Positions 15,766-22,918 of a DNA stretch of 41,346 bases are shown piece by piece. A program made the position numbers and the translations under genes. Origin of the DNA: an uncultured Ruminococcus sp. (lineage in GTDB: Bacteria > Bacillota > Clostridia > Oscillospirales > Ruminococcaceae); assembly GCA_900539095.1 (NCBI GenBank), contig UQAR01000010.1, positions 1 to 41,346 of the forward strand, given 5' to 3'. Position 1 is the stretch's first letter. The number at the start of each line of letters is the position of its first letter. A model generated the notes under the pieces. The model was not told where the DNA came from. It made no database searches and saw nothing but the letters and a program-made list of their open reading frames with translations.

Positions 15766-15983
15766 CAGATTATACTCTACGGTCCCACTCCGATTTTCTG
15801 TACAATATTTTGTACAGCTCAACGTCTTTAACGCAGACCCTACGGAGAGGAATACTAAGCATACGCCGTTGTTCGCTCCCTGCTGTCAGCCGCACTTCAC
15901 TCAACGTCCTTAGAGCCTTGCACCAAACGGCTCCTCTCTGAAAATTATCCCTGAGCTACTCTTGCTGATACGCATTTACATAT
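15729..15983 (-). promoter_or_regulatory. Cysteine T-box riboswitch (leader of cysE-cysS-cyclophilin)
   Basis: Reading the minus strand, the leader begins near 15983. Stem I has a base helix UCAGC/GCUGA, an AGUA motif opposite UGAAGUGCG, and a distal hairpin GAGCC/GGCUC carrying the GGUG loop after AGAGAG. The specifier is UGC (15892-15894), a Cys codon, matching the genes controlled. A 20-nt hairpin (15798-15817, CTGTACAA/TTGTACAG) fits stem III. The T-box itself is AGTGGGACCG at 15781-15790, a slight variant of the GGTGGnACCG consensus. The terminator (15735-15765) has a long stem with a T run. Uncharged tRNA-Cys would favour the antiterminator and switch the operon on. Confidence 0.93.
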
Positions 15984-15989
15984 TAAGTT

Positions 15990-15995
15990 ATTATA
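15990..15995 (-). promoter_or_regulatory. -10 box of the T-box operon promoter
   Basis: A perfect TATAAT on the minus strand; transcription would start near 15983. The -35 is poor at 17-nt spacing (TGTCCT, 16013-16018). A small GCCGC/GCGGC hairpin (15997-16012) fills the spacer and may also act as a weak end signal for pgsA. Confidence 0.6.
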
Positions 15996-16020
15996 TGCCG
16001 CACCTCAGCGGCAGGACACA

Positions 16021-16599
16021 TTACTTGCCTGAATCGATATATTTCCAATATCCCTTGAGGTAAACAGCACCGGAAATGACTGTCAGCACAACAGCTATCC
16101 AAATGAGTATCTCGTTTACAAGGAATATCGGCGTACCCCAAGTAAAGTCAGGGCTACCCTTCGATGCAGGGCAAACTATCTGGAGTACCATTATGGCGAT
16201 AAGTGCCACCATTGTGAAAGCCGTTTTCAGCTTGCCCCATATTCCGGCAGCGACCACAACGCCCTCGCTTGCAACAACAAGTCTGAGTCCCGTTACCATA
16301 AACTCTCTTGCAAGTATGAGCACAACTGCAACAGGGTCTATCCAGCGTTCAAAAGTGAAACAGATAAGTGCCGTCATGACCAGCAGCTTGTCCGCCAGCG
16401 GGTCAAGAAACTTTCCGAATGTAGTAACAAGATTGTGCTTTCTTGCTATCTTACCGTCAAACCAGTCTGTGATAGACGCAGCTGCGAATACGATAAGTGC
16501 GAACACCATATGGTGCGGTATCTGGAAAAGCAGCACGAACAACAGAAAAAACGGTATCAATATTACTCTCAGCACTGTAAGTTTATTTGGCAGGTTCAT
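16021..16599 (-). CDS. pgsA: CDP-diacylglycerol--glycerol-3-phosphate 3-phosphatidyltransferase
   Basis: A 192-residue integral membrane enzyme that makes phosphatidylglycerophosphate, the first step towards phosphatidylglycerol. The CDP-alcohol phosphatidyltransferase motif is complete: D45-x2-D48-G49-x2-A52-R53-x8-G62-x3-D66-x3-D70. About five transmembrane helices are visible. AAAGGA precedes the ATG. It lies 16 nt after rimO and is presumably cotranscribed with it, an arrangement seen in many Firmicutes. Confidence 0.96.
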   Translation of the reverse strand: MNLPNKLTVLRVILIPFFLLFVLLFQIPHHMVFALIVFAAASITDWFDGKIARKHNLVTTFGKFLDPLADKLLVMTALICFTFERWIDPVAVVLILAREFMVTGLRLVVASEGVVVAAGIWGKLKTAFTMVALIAIMVLQIVCPASKGSPDFTWGTPIFLVNEILIWIAVVLTVISGAVYLKGYWKYIDSGK

Positions 16600-16615
16600 A
16601 TCAAGTTCCTTTCAT

Positions 16616-17944
16616 CTACATTTTTGAGCCGATAAGGTCATAATCCATAGTATCGTCAATTTTTACTTTGACATACTCACCGACCCTGACTTTATCTTCA
16701 CTCAGGAAGAATATCTTTCCGTCTATCTCAGGTGCGTCAGACTGACTTCTGCCGTAGTAACACTCAGCATATCTGTCAAAGCCCTCGCAAACCACCTCAA
16801 CTTCGCTGTCGAGAGCAGCCTCATTAAGGCTGTCGGAAATTATCATCTGTTCTTCCATTATTATCTCGGATCTGCGTTCTCTAACTTTCAAAGGCACTTG
16901 ATCTTCAAACTTCTCCGCAGGCGTTCCCTCCTCAGGAGAATATGCAAAGCAGCCAAGTCTTTCGAAGCGTATCTCTTTTACAAACTCGCAAAGCTCTTCA
17001 AACTGCTCTTCCGTTTCACCGGGGAAACCTGTGATAAGAGTTGTCCTCAGCGTAACGTTCGGTATCTTTTCTCTTATCTTCTTTATCAGTGCCGTAAGCG
17101 TATCTCTGTCGCCGTGGCGGTTCATTCTTTTAAGTATGGTCTTGTCGCAGTGCTGTATAGGCATATCAAGATACTTGACCAGTTTGTCTTCCTTAGCGAT
17201 AACGTCAAGCAGCTCATCGGTTATCCTCTCAGGATAGCAATAAAGCGTCCTTATCCACTTGAATCCGTCTATCTCGCAAAGAGCCGTAAGCAGTTCAGGG
17301 AGCATAGACTTTCCATATATGTCCTCGCCGTATCTCGTGGTATCCTGTGCCACAACAACAAGTTCTGTCACACCGTTCTCTGCTAGCCAGCGAGCCTCCT
17401 TGACGATGTCCTCCATGCGTCTGCTCCTGTACTTGCCTCTTATAGAAGGTATCGCACAGTATGTGCAGTTGTTGCTGCAACCCTCGGCTATCTTTATATA
17501 AGCATAGAAAGGCTCAGTAGAAATAATTCTTCCGCCCTCCATAGAAAGCTCCGTCTTTGAGCCATAAGAACAGACCACCTGCTTGTCAAGGAGTATCTCT
17601 CTTATGATATCGCATATTTTTCCGTTAGAGCCTATTCCCACAACAGCGTCAAGCTCAGGGATCTCCTCTTTCATTTCGTCACGGTATCTTTCAGCAAGGC
17701 AGCCCGTAGCTATCACCGCCTTGATCCTGCCCTCCTGCTTGAGAGTACAGAACTCAAGTATAGTATCGATAGCCTCCTGTTTAGCCGACTCGATAAATCC
17801 GCAGGTATTGACTATGACCACATCTGCAAGTGCGGCGTCAGAAACTATCTGAAAGCCTTCTTTACGCAGGTCATAGAGCATATGCTCAGCGTCCACCTGA
17901 TTTTTAGGACATCCGAGAGAAACCATTCCCACTCTAGTTGCCAT
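16616..17944 (-). CDS. rimO: Ribosomal protein S12 methylthiotransferase RimO
   Basis: A 442-residue radical-SAM enzyme that methylthiolates an Asp of ribosomal protein S12. It has the N-terminal UPF0004 domain with VSLGCPKNQVDAE, further cluster cysteines in VNTCGFI and ATGCLAE, the radical-SAM C-x3-C-x2-C in EGCSNNCTYCAIP, and a C-terminal TRAM domain. The ATG at 17944 is chosen since GGAGA lies 7 nt upstream and the protein then starts directly at the conserved strand; the frame is open upstream to 18061 but has no start signal. A good promoter lies at 18006-18034. Confidence 0.96.
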   Translation of the reverse strand: MATRVGMVSLGCPKNQVDAEHMLYDLRKEGFQIVSDAALADVVIVNTCGFIESAKQEAIDTILEFCTLKQEGRIKAVIATGCLAERYRDEMKEEIPELDAVVGIGSNGKICDIIREILLDKQVVCSYGSKTELSMEGGRIISTEPFYAYIKIAEGCSNNCTYCAIPSIRGKYRSRRMEDIVKEARWLAENGVTELVVVAQDTTRYGEDIYGKSMLPELLTALCEIDGFKWIRTLYCYPERITDELLDVIAKEDKLVKYLDMPIQHCDKTILKRMNRHGDRDTLTALIKKIREKIPNVTLRTTLITGFPGETEEQFEELCEFVKEIRFERLGCFAYSPEEGTPAEKFEDQVPLKVRERRSEIIMEEQMIISDSLNEAALDSEVEVVCEGFDRYAECYYGRSQSDAPEIDGKIFFLSEDKVRVGEYVKVKIDDTMDYDLIGSKM

Positions 17945-18005
17945 GAAAAAATCTCCAATCCTACACCGCCGGCAGGCGGCATAAAGTATCACAATAATCC
18001 ATCTT

Positions 18006-18034
18006 ATTATCTCACTTTTGCACAGTTTTGTCAA
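18006..18034 (-). promoter_or_regulatory. Sigma-A promoter of rimO-pgsA
   Basis: A perfect TTGACA (18029-18034), a 17-nt spacer and GATAAT (18006-18011) on the minus strand. Confidence 0.85.
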
Positions 18035-18126
18035 GTCCTTTTCGTCACTATTGTATGACAAAAATCAAAATATTTATGAATTTTCCACAAAGCCAAAAGC
18101 ATACAGAAAGTAAGTCCGACATGATT

Positions 18127-18165
18127 CCAAAAGAAATCCCCGAAAGCTGCAACTTTCGGGGATTT
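18127..18165 (-). terminator. Rho-independent terminator of the recA-recX-lipoprotein genes
   Basis: A perfect 13-bp stem (18153-18165 with 18134-18146) closes a 6-nt loop. On the minus strand it continues with TTTCTTTT. Confidence 0.88.
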
Positions 18166-18261
18166 CACTTTTCAGTGTGAAACGACTGAAAATTATATCC
18201 TTTGTGGTTACCTATATTATACACCACGCCATATACTTTGTCAAGCACCTTTGCAGGCACA

Positions 18262-19110
18262 TCACTTCTTCTCAGGATATGTGACCGTTATCTCAGCCCC
18301 TGCCTCCTGCGACCATACCACATAATCAAGCTTACCGTCGTCTATGAACACCGTGAAATACGAGTCTTTCAGCTCATCAGGCAGCTGCTCTTTTATTTTT
18401 TCTATGAACGTGTCAGTTTCCGTGGAAATGTAGTTCATGTACTCAAACTTGTAGTCCTTGTCCTTTGAAAGCTCCTTGACAGCCTTGTCCGCCGCCTCAT
18501 ATACCGCCTGAGCGTTAGCCTCAGCCTTTTCCGAGTTTTCGTCAGTGATTATGCCGTCAGCGTAAGCCTGTGCCTTTGAACCTGCAAAGCACACCTTCCA
18601 GTCATTATCCTCGTCAAGCACCATGAGTATATACTGCGAGGACGTCACTTCGCCCTCCGAGCTGTCATAAGCCACTGTAACATAAAGCTCTGCCGCCTTT
18701 GAGTATTCCTCAGAAATGTTCACCTTGTCGATAAAGCCGCATTTATCCTTGTCAAAGCTGTATCTCACTCCGCTGAGCTGTTCGTCATCACCATATTCGT
18801 TATCGCCGCCCATGTTCTTTTTCATGTATTCATAATCAGCAGCGTAATCGTCCGTCATAAGCTTTACCATAGACTGGTCGAACTCAGCGTTTGCAGCCTT
18901 TAGATACATCGCCGCAACGTCCTTAGCCTCTTCCAGCGGGTCGGCAGCCTCTTCACTTTCCGTGTCAGCACCCTCAGTCACCGCAGTGGTCTGTCCGCCC
19001 TGAACATTTTCCGCAGGCTGAGAACTTTCCGTGCCGCCGCCAAAGTCAAATGAACAGCCCGTCATTACCGCCGCACTAAGTATAGCCGCCGCAAAAATGA
19101 TTTTTTTCAT
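18262..19110 (-). CDS. Lipoprotein of unknown function
   Basis: A 282-residue precursor. The signal peptide ends in a clear lipobox (VMTGC, Cys at about residue 19), followed by a Gly/Ser/Glu-rich linker to about residue 55. The mature domain (about 60-282) is acidic and alpha/beta, with an NTF2/SnoaL-like feel (helix DPLEEAKDVAAMYLKAANAE, then strands with VTVAYDSSEGEVTSSQYILMV split by turns); that fold guess is weak. It should be anchored to the outer face of the membrane. GGAG precedes the ATG, and the gene lies 11 nt after recX, so it is probably in the recA transcript. Confidence 0.75.
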   Translation of the reverse strand: MKKIIFAAAILSAAVMTGCSFDFGGGTESSQPAENVQGGQTTAVTEGADTESEEAADPLEEAKDVAAMYLKAANAEFDQSMVKLMTDDYAADYEYMKKNMGGDNEYGDDEQLSGVRYSFDKDKCGFIDKVNISEEYSKAAELYVTVAYDSSEGEVTSSQYILMVLDEDNDWKVCFAGSKAQAYADGIITDENSEKAEANAQAVYEAADKAVKELSKDKDYKFEYMNYISTETDTFIEKIKEQLPDELKDSYFTVFIDDGKLDYVVWSQEAGAEITVTYPEKK

Positions 19111-19121
19111 TCTGTGCTCCT

Positions 19122-19742
19122 TTATTCGTCGCCGTACTCCTGTTTTATATCAGCAAGCACCTCTTTTATGATATCGTAAGAATATCCCATACGCACAAGT
19201 GCATTTTTCACCTTGATATCGCCCTTTTCACCGTCAAGATATCTGAGATACTTCCGCTCCACAAGTTCATACAGCCGCTCATATGTGCCCTCGCTGTACT
19301 CCTCCAGAGCCTCTTCGATTATAGGCTTTGTCAGACCCTTCTGCCTCATCTGCTGATAAGCACGGTAATAGCCATACTTACGCACTTCCACATAAGTCCT
19401 CGCAAGCCCCTGAGCATATCTCCTGTCGTTGACCGTCCCAAGCTCAAGCATCTTGTCCATTACAGCGTCGCAAATCTCCTCGCTGTAATTTTTCTCCAGC
19501 TTTTTGTAAAGCTCCACATAGGAATAATCCCTGTAGTCAAGCAGATACAAAGCCCTTTCTTTAGCCTTTCTGAACTCGTTGTCAAAAACTATCTTTTCCC
19601 AAGCAGATTCAGGTATATCAAGTCCTGTCCTCAAGCCATAGGCTGAAACTATCTCGTAGTTGAGGAAAGCCGTTTCGCCCTCCTCAAACTCTATCATATA
19701 TGTACTGCCCTTGTATTTTGAAACGCCTGTTATTTTAAGCAT
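19122..19742 (-). CDS. recX: RecX-family regulator of RecA
   Basis: A 206-residue helical protein. The family pattern is visible: ALYLLDYRDYSYVELYKKL near residues 65-83, then LGTVNDRRYAQGLARTYVE, GYYRAYQQMRQKGL and KNALVRMGYSYDIIKEVL, which correspond to the three tandem RecX three-helix repeats. RecX binds RecA filaments and inhibits or modulates them. It starts 3 nt after the recA stop, so expression is coupled to recA, as in many bacteria. Confidence 0.93.
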   Translation of the reverse strand: MLKITGVSKYKGSTYMIEFEEGETAFLNYEIVSAYGLRTGLDIPESAWEKIVFDNEFRKAKERALYLLDYRDYSYVELYKKLEKNYSEEICDAVMDKMLELGTVNDRRYAQGLARTYVEVRKYGYYRAYQQMRQKGLTKPIIEEALEEYSEGTYERLYELVERKYLRYLDGEKGDIKVKNALVRMGYSYDIIKEVLADIKQEYGDE

Positions 19743-19745
19743 TTA

Positions 19746-20996
19746 TCAGTCACCAAGATCGCTTATGTCAACAGGTGCAAACTCCTCAAAATCCTCCTCA
19801 GGCTTTGCAACGACTGACTTATCGCTTGCCGCCTTGCGTATCTTCTTTTCAGGCTTATCAGCAGCCATATCCTCGTTTGCACTCTGAGCCGCAGCACCGG
19901 CGTTCGCCTTTTCTTCAAGCTTAGACGCCTTCTTGTCTTTCTGTGCCGCAAGGATTATCTCAGCCTGATTTTCCTTTATCTTAGCCTCTATCTCATTCAT
20001 GATATCAGGATTGTTGAGCAGGAACTCCTTAGCATTGTCACGTCCCTGACCAAGTTTCATATCATTGTAGCTGAACCAAGCTCCGCCCTTCTTTACAATG
20101 TTAAGGTCAACAGCCATATCAAGCACCTCGCCCACACGAGAGATACCCTTGCCGTACATGATATCGAACTCGCACTCCTTGAACGGAGGTGCTACCTTGT
20201 TCTTTACCACCTTGCACTTTGTCCTGTTACCAATGACCTCAGAGCCGTTCTTTATCTGCTCTCCACGTCTTACCTCTATTCTTACAGACGCATAGAATTT
20301 CAGTGCACGTCCGCCAGGAGTAGTTTCAGGATTTCCGTACATAACGCCTATTTTCTCACGGACCTGATTGATAAAGATAGCCGTAGTATTGGACTTTGCA
20401 ATAACAGATGTGAGCTTTCTCATAGCTTGTGACATAAGTCTTGCCAGCTGACCAACGTGAGTGTCGCCCATTTCGCCGTCTATCTCAGATTTTGTTACCA
20501 TAGCCGCAACAGAGTCGATAACGATACAGTCGATAGCACCGGAACGAGCCAGAGCCTCAGCTATCTCCAAAGCCTGCTCACCGCTGTCAGGCTGTGATAC
20601 CAGCATATTGTCGATATCAACGCCCAGCTGACCTGCATAAACAGGGTCAAGAGCGTGCTCAACGTCGATAAAAGCTACCTCTCCGCCCATTTTCTGTGTT
20701 TCAGCAATAACGTGAAGTGCAACAGTCGTTTTACCTGATGACTCAGGGCCGTATATCTCGATAATTCTTCCTCTCGGAACTCCGCCTATGCCCAGTGCCA
20801 TATCAAGGGTCATAGAACCTGTTGGTATAGCCTCGATATCCATAGCCTTAGCCTCGCCAAGTTTCATTATCGCACCCTTGCCAAACTGCTTTTCGATATA
20901 AGCTATAGCCGTGTCAAGAGCCTTTTTCTTCTCCTCTGCGTCGGTTATCTTTACGACCGTCTTGACGGCCTCTTTTTTCTTCTTATCCATTGCCAT
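19746..20996 (-). CDS. recA: Recombinase RecA
   Basis: A 416-residue protein, longer than the usual 350 because of an acidic and lysine-rich C-terminal extension (about residues 350-416). Walker A is at 83-91 (GPESSGKTT), and Walker B, the MAW-like loops and the DNA-binding loop sequence (NQVREKIGVMYGNPETTPGG) are intact. It catalyses strand exchange and LexA co-cleavage. GGGAGG lies 10 nt before the ATG at 20996; a second in-frame ATG lies two codons later. It is followed closely by recX. The 115-nt gap upstream contains a promoter and nested palindromes that suggest damage-responsive control. Confidence 0.98.
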   Translation of the reverse strand: MAMDKKKKEAVKTVVKITDAEEKKKALDTAIAYIEKQFGKGAIMKLGEAKAMDIEAIPTGSMTLDMALGIGGVPRGRIIEIYGPESSGKTTVALHVIAETQKMGGEVAFIDVEHALDPVYAGQLGVDIDNMLVSQPDSGEQALEIAEALARSGAIDCIVIDSVAAMVTKSEIDGEMGDTHVGQLARLMSQAMRKLTSVIAKSNTTAIFINQVREKIGVMYGNPETTPGGRALKFYASVRIEVRRGEQIKNGSEVIGNRTKCKVVKNKVAPPFKECEFDIMYGKGISRVGEVLDMAVDLNIVKKGGAWFSYNDMKLGQGRDNAKEFLLNNPDIMNEIEAKIKENQAEIILAAQKDKKASKLEEKANAGAAAQSANEDMAADKPEKKIRKAASDKSVVAKPEEDFEEFAPVDISDLGD

Positions 20997-21036
20997 TGTT
21001 ATAAGACCTCCCGTTCATGTCGGTGTTTTCTCCGTA

Positions 21037-21071
21037 TTTATATCATATCACACTAACTGTCCATTTGTCTG
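21037..21071 (-). promoter_or_regulatory. recA promoter region
   Basis: Two readings are possible on the minus strand: CAGACA (21066-21071), 18 nt, TATGAT (21042-21047), or TGGACA (21058-21063), 15 nt, TATAAA (21037-21042). Both place the palindromes of 21057-21085 over the -35 region. Confidence 0.6.
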
Positions 21072-21085
21072 GACAGCAGACAAAT
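21057..21085. promoter_or_regulatory. Nested palindromes at the recA promoter (candidate operator)
   Basis: Two overlapping inverted repeats share bases: CTGTCC-N8-GGACAG (21057-21076) and ATTTGTCT-N7-AGACAAAT (21063-21085). They overlap the recA -35 region. Neither matches the Bacillus-type SOS box with CGAAC/GTTCG arms. Confidence 0.5.
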
Positions 21086-21095
21086 TCTTTGTTGA

Positions 21096-21113
21096 AGTAC
21101 AAAAATTTGTACT
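21096..21113. repeat. 18-bp palindrome, copy 2 (between prmC and recA)
   Basis: AGTACAAAAATTTGTACT, the exact reverse complement of the copy at 12120-12137. Its end overlaps the prmC stop codon and it lies 99 nt before the recA start. Confidence 0.6.
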
Positions 21114-21933
21114 ATTCCTCATAAATTCCCGAAACACAGCGGTAAACGCCGCACAGATCTTTTCTGCATCTCACGTTCTTGAAACCGTGCTGGATCATGA
21201 GCCTCATGACCTCGTCCTCCTGACCGATACCGATCTCAAAGAGCATCACACCGCCGTTTTTGAGCTTTTTCTTCCACTTGCGGACTATCTCGCGATAAAA
21301 GTCAAGACCGTCCTCACCGCCGAAAAGAGCCTCAGCAGGCTCAAAAGTCACCTCACGCTGCAAAGCGTCCATGTCCTCAGCCGTGAGATAAGGCGGATTG
21401 CACACGATAAGGTCAGCCTCAGGCATTTCCTCCACAAGCTTTTCATCAGTCACATCGCCCATTACAAGCTCTGCCGCCGAACCGTTCTTGCTGATATTGT
21501 CACGGAGATACAAAGCCGCCTTTTCAGACTTCTCTACGCATACCGCACGTTCGCAGTCAAGCTTTTTTTCAAGAGTGATACCTATGCACCCTGAACCTGA
21601 ACACAGGTCAATAACTGTGATATCCTTCTTGTCCGCAAACATCTTCAAAGCAGCGTCAACGATAGTTTCCGTGTCCTGACGTGGTATGAGCACGCCCTCG
21701 CCTACCTTAAAAGGCAGTCCGTAAAACTCCCACTCGCCAAGCAGATACTGCAAAGGATAACCCTCACAGCGGCGTGCGATAATGTCGCTTATCAGCTTTT
21801 CCTGCTCCGCAGTGATATCCTTGCCCTCAGCCACATCTTCAAACACCCATGTGACCTCGCAAGCAGCGTTCTCACCAAGACCGCTCTCCTCAAGCAGTCC
21901 CACACATTTATCAAACAGTTCTTTCCTTACCAT
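21112..21933 (-). CDS. prmC: Peptide chain release factor N5-glutamine methyltransferase
   Basis: A 273-residue SAM-dependent methyltransferase that modifies the GGQ glutamine of release factors. It has an N-terminal helical bundle, the SAM-binding motif IDLCSGSGCIGITLE near residue 109, and the catalytic NPPY in VCNPPYLT. The start ATG overlaps the stop of the DUF1385 gene by 7 nt (ATGGTAA), so the two are coupled. In many Firmicutes DUF1385 and prmC are adjacent next to rpmE and prfA; those two are not here. Confidence 0.95.
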   Translation of the reverse strand: MVRKELFDKCVGLLEESGLGENAACEVTWVFEDVAEGKDITAEQEKLISDIIARRCEGYPLQYLLGEWEFYGLPFKVGEGVLIPRQDTETIVDAALKMFADKKDITVIDLCSGSGCIGITLEKKLDCERAVCVEKSEKAALYLRDNISKNGSAAELVMGDVTDEKLVEEMPEADLIVCNPPYLTAEDMDALQREVTFEPAEALFGGEDGLDFYREIVRKWKKKLKNGGVMLFEIGIGQEDEVMRLMIQHGFKNVRCRKDLCGVYRCVSGIYEE

Positions 21934-22889
21934 TTGTCATCTTCCTTATTTTCAGGTATACAAGCTTTCAGTGCCGCTATAGCACATTCTATCTGACTTC
22001 CGTCAGGCTCGCTCGTCGTTATTCTCTGTATCCAAAGTCCCGGTGCAGAGATTATTTTTGTGAAAATGTTGTCATATCTTCCCGCAAGCCTTATAAGCTC
22101 ATAAGCAATGCCCGTGACTATAGGCAGCAAAGCTATCTTTATAACAACTCTCAGCCAAATGTTCGCCCATGACACCCTGAATATAGTGTTCACAAAAATG
22201 CTTATGAACAGCACAAGGAAAATAAAGCTCGTTCCACAGCGTGGGTGAAAACGTGTGTATTTCTTCACGTTCTCCACCGTCAGTTCTTCCCCGTGCTCAT
22301 AACAAGCGATAGTCTTGTGCTCAGCACCGTGATATTCATACGTCCGCCTGATATCCTTAGTAAGAGCAGTCAAAGCCGTGTAGCCTATGAATATAGCTAT
22401 CTTCAGTATTCCCTCGATAAGATTCTTTCCAAAAGCCGACAGGTCAATGAACTTGCTTATGAATTTAGACACCAGCGATGGCAGATACAAAAACAACAGC
22501 ACCGCCAGACCAACGCCCAGTATCATCGATACCGCCGTTATGATAGGACCAACCTTGTCCCCAAGCTTATCATCGAGCCACTGTTCAAACTTAGTCTGCT
22601 CCTCCTCATCGTCCTCCGTCATCTGCTTTTCAGCCGACCTTGTGAGACACTTGTAACCGTCTGTCAGCGACGTGAGAAAGCTGAAAATACCTCTCACAAA
22701 AGGCGTTTTCCTATACCAAGGCGGATTTTTGCCGCCCTTTATAGCCCACTCCTCCAGGTCTATCGTGCCGTCAGGCAGTCGGCAAGCCATAGCCGCCTTG
22801 TCGATGCCACGCATCATAACGCCCTCGATAACAGCCTGTCCGCCGATCTTTGACTTGAATTTTTCCTTGCTTTGTGCTTTACTGCTCAT
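21927..22889 (-). CDS. DUF1385 integral membrane protein
   Basis: A 320-residue protein with the DUF1385 signature IGGQAVIEGVMMRG near the N-terminus, about four transmembrane helices in the 110-270 region and a conserved segment YEYHGAEHKTIACYE. A metal-dependent role has been suggested for the family because of conserved His/Glu residues; function is unknown. The ATG at 22889 is preferred, because the upstream in-frame TTG at 22904 precedes the AAAGGA ribosome binding site. It is coupled to prmC downstream and lies 29 nt after the histidine kinase gene. Confidence 0.88.
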   Translation of the reverse strand: MSSKAQSKEKFKSKIGGQAVIEGVMMRGIDKAAMACRLPDGTIDLEEWAIKGGKNPPWYRKTPFVRGIFSFLTSLTDGYKCLTRSAEKQMTEDDEEEQTKFEQWLDDKLGDKVGPIITAVSMILGVGLAVLLFLYLPSLVSKFISKFIDLSAFGKNLIEGILKIAIFIGYTALTALTKDIRRTYEYHGAEHKTIACYEHGEELTVENVKKYTRFHPRCGTSFIFLVLFISIFVNTIFRVSWANIWLRVVIKIALLPIVTGIAYELIRLAGRYDNIFTKIISAPGLWIQRITTSEPDGSQIECAIAALKACIPENKEDDKW

Positions 22890-22918
22890 TTTATTTCCTT
22901 TCAAGGCGGTGTGTGCAT

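Larger units (their letters stand above)
17945..18261. other. 317-nt intergenic region between rimO and the lipoprotein gene
   Basis: It contains the rimO promoter (18006-18034) with a leader of about 55 nt that can form a small CCGCC/GGCGG hairpin, and the terminator of the upstream recA-recX-lipoprotein genes (18127-18165). No gene is visible in it. Confidence 0.7.

Noticed and set aside
20997..21111. Canonical Firmicute LexA box before recA
   Set aside because: No GAAC-N4-GTTC pair is present in the 115-nt gap; only the non-canonical palindromes were found.
20911..21594. 227-residue plus-strand open frame across the start of recA and most of prmC
   Set aside because: It is antisense to two well-recognised genes, has no ribosome binding site and no family resemblance.
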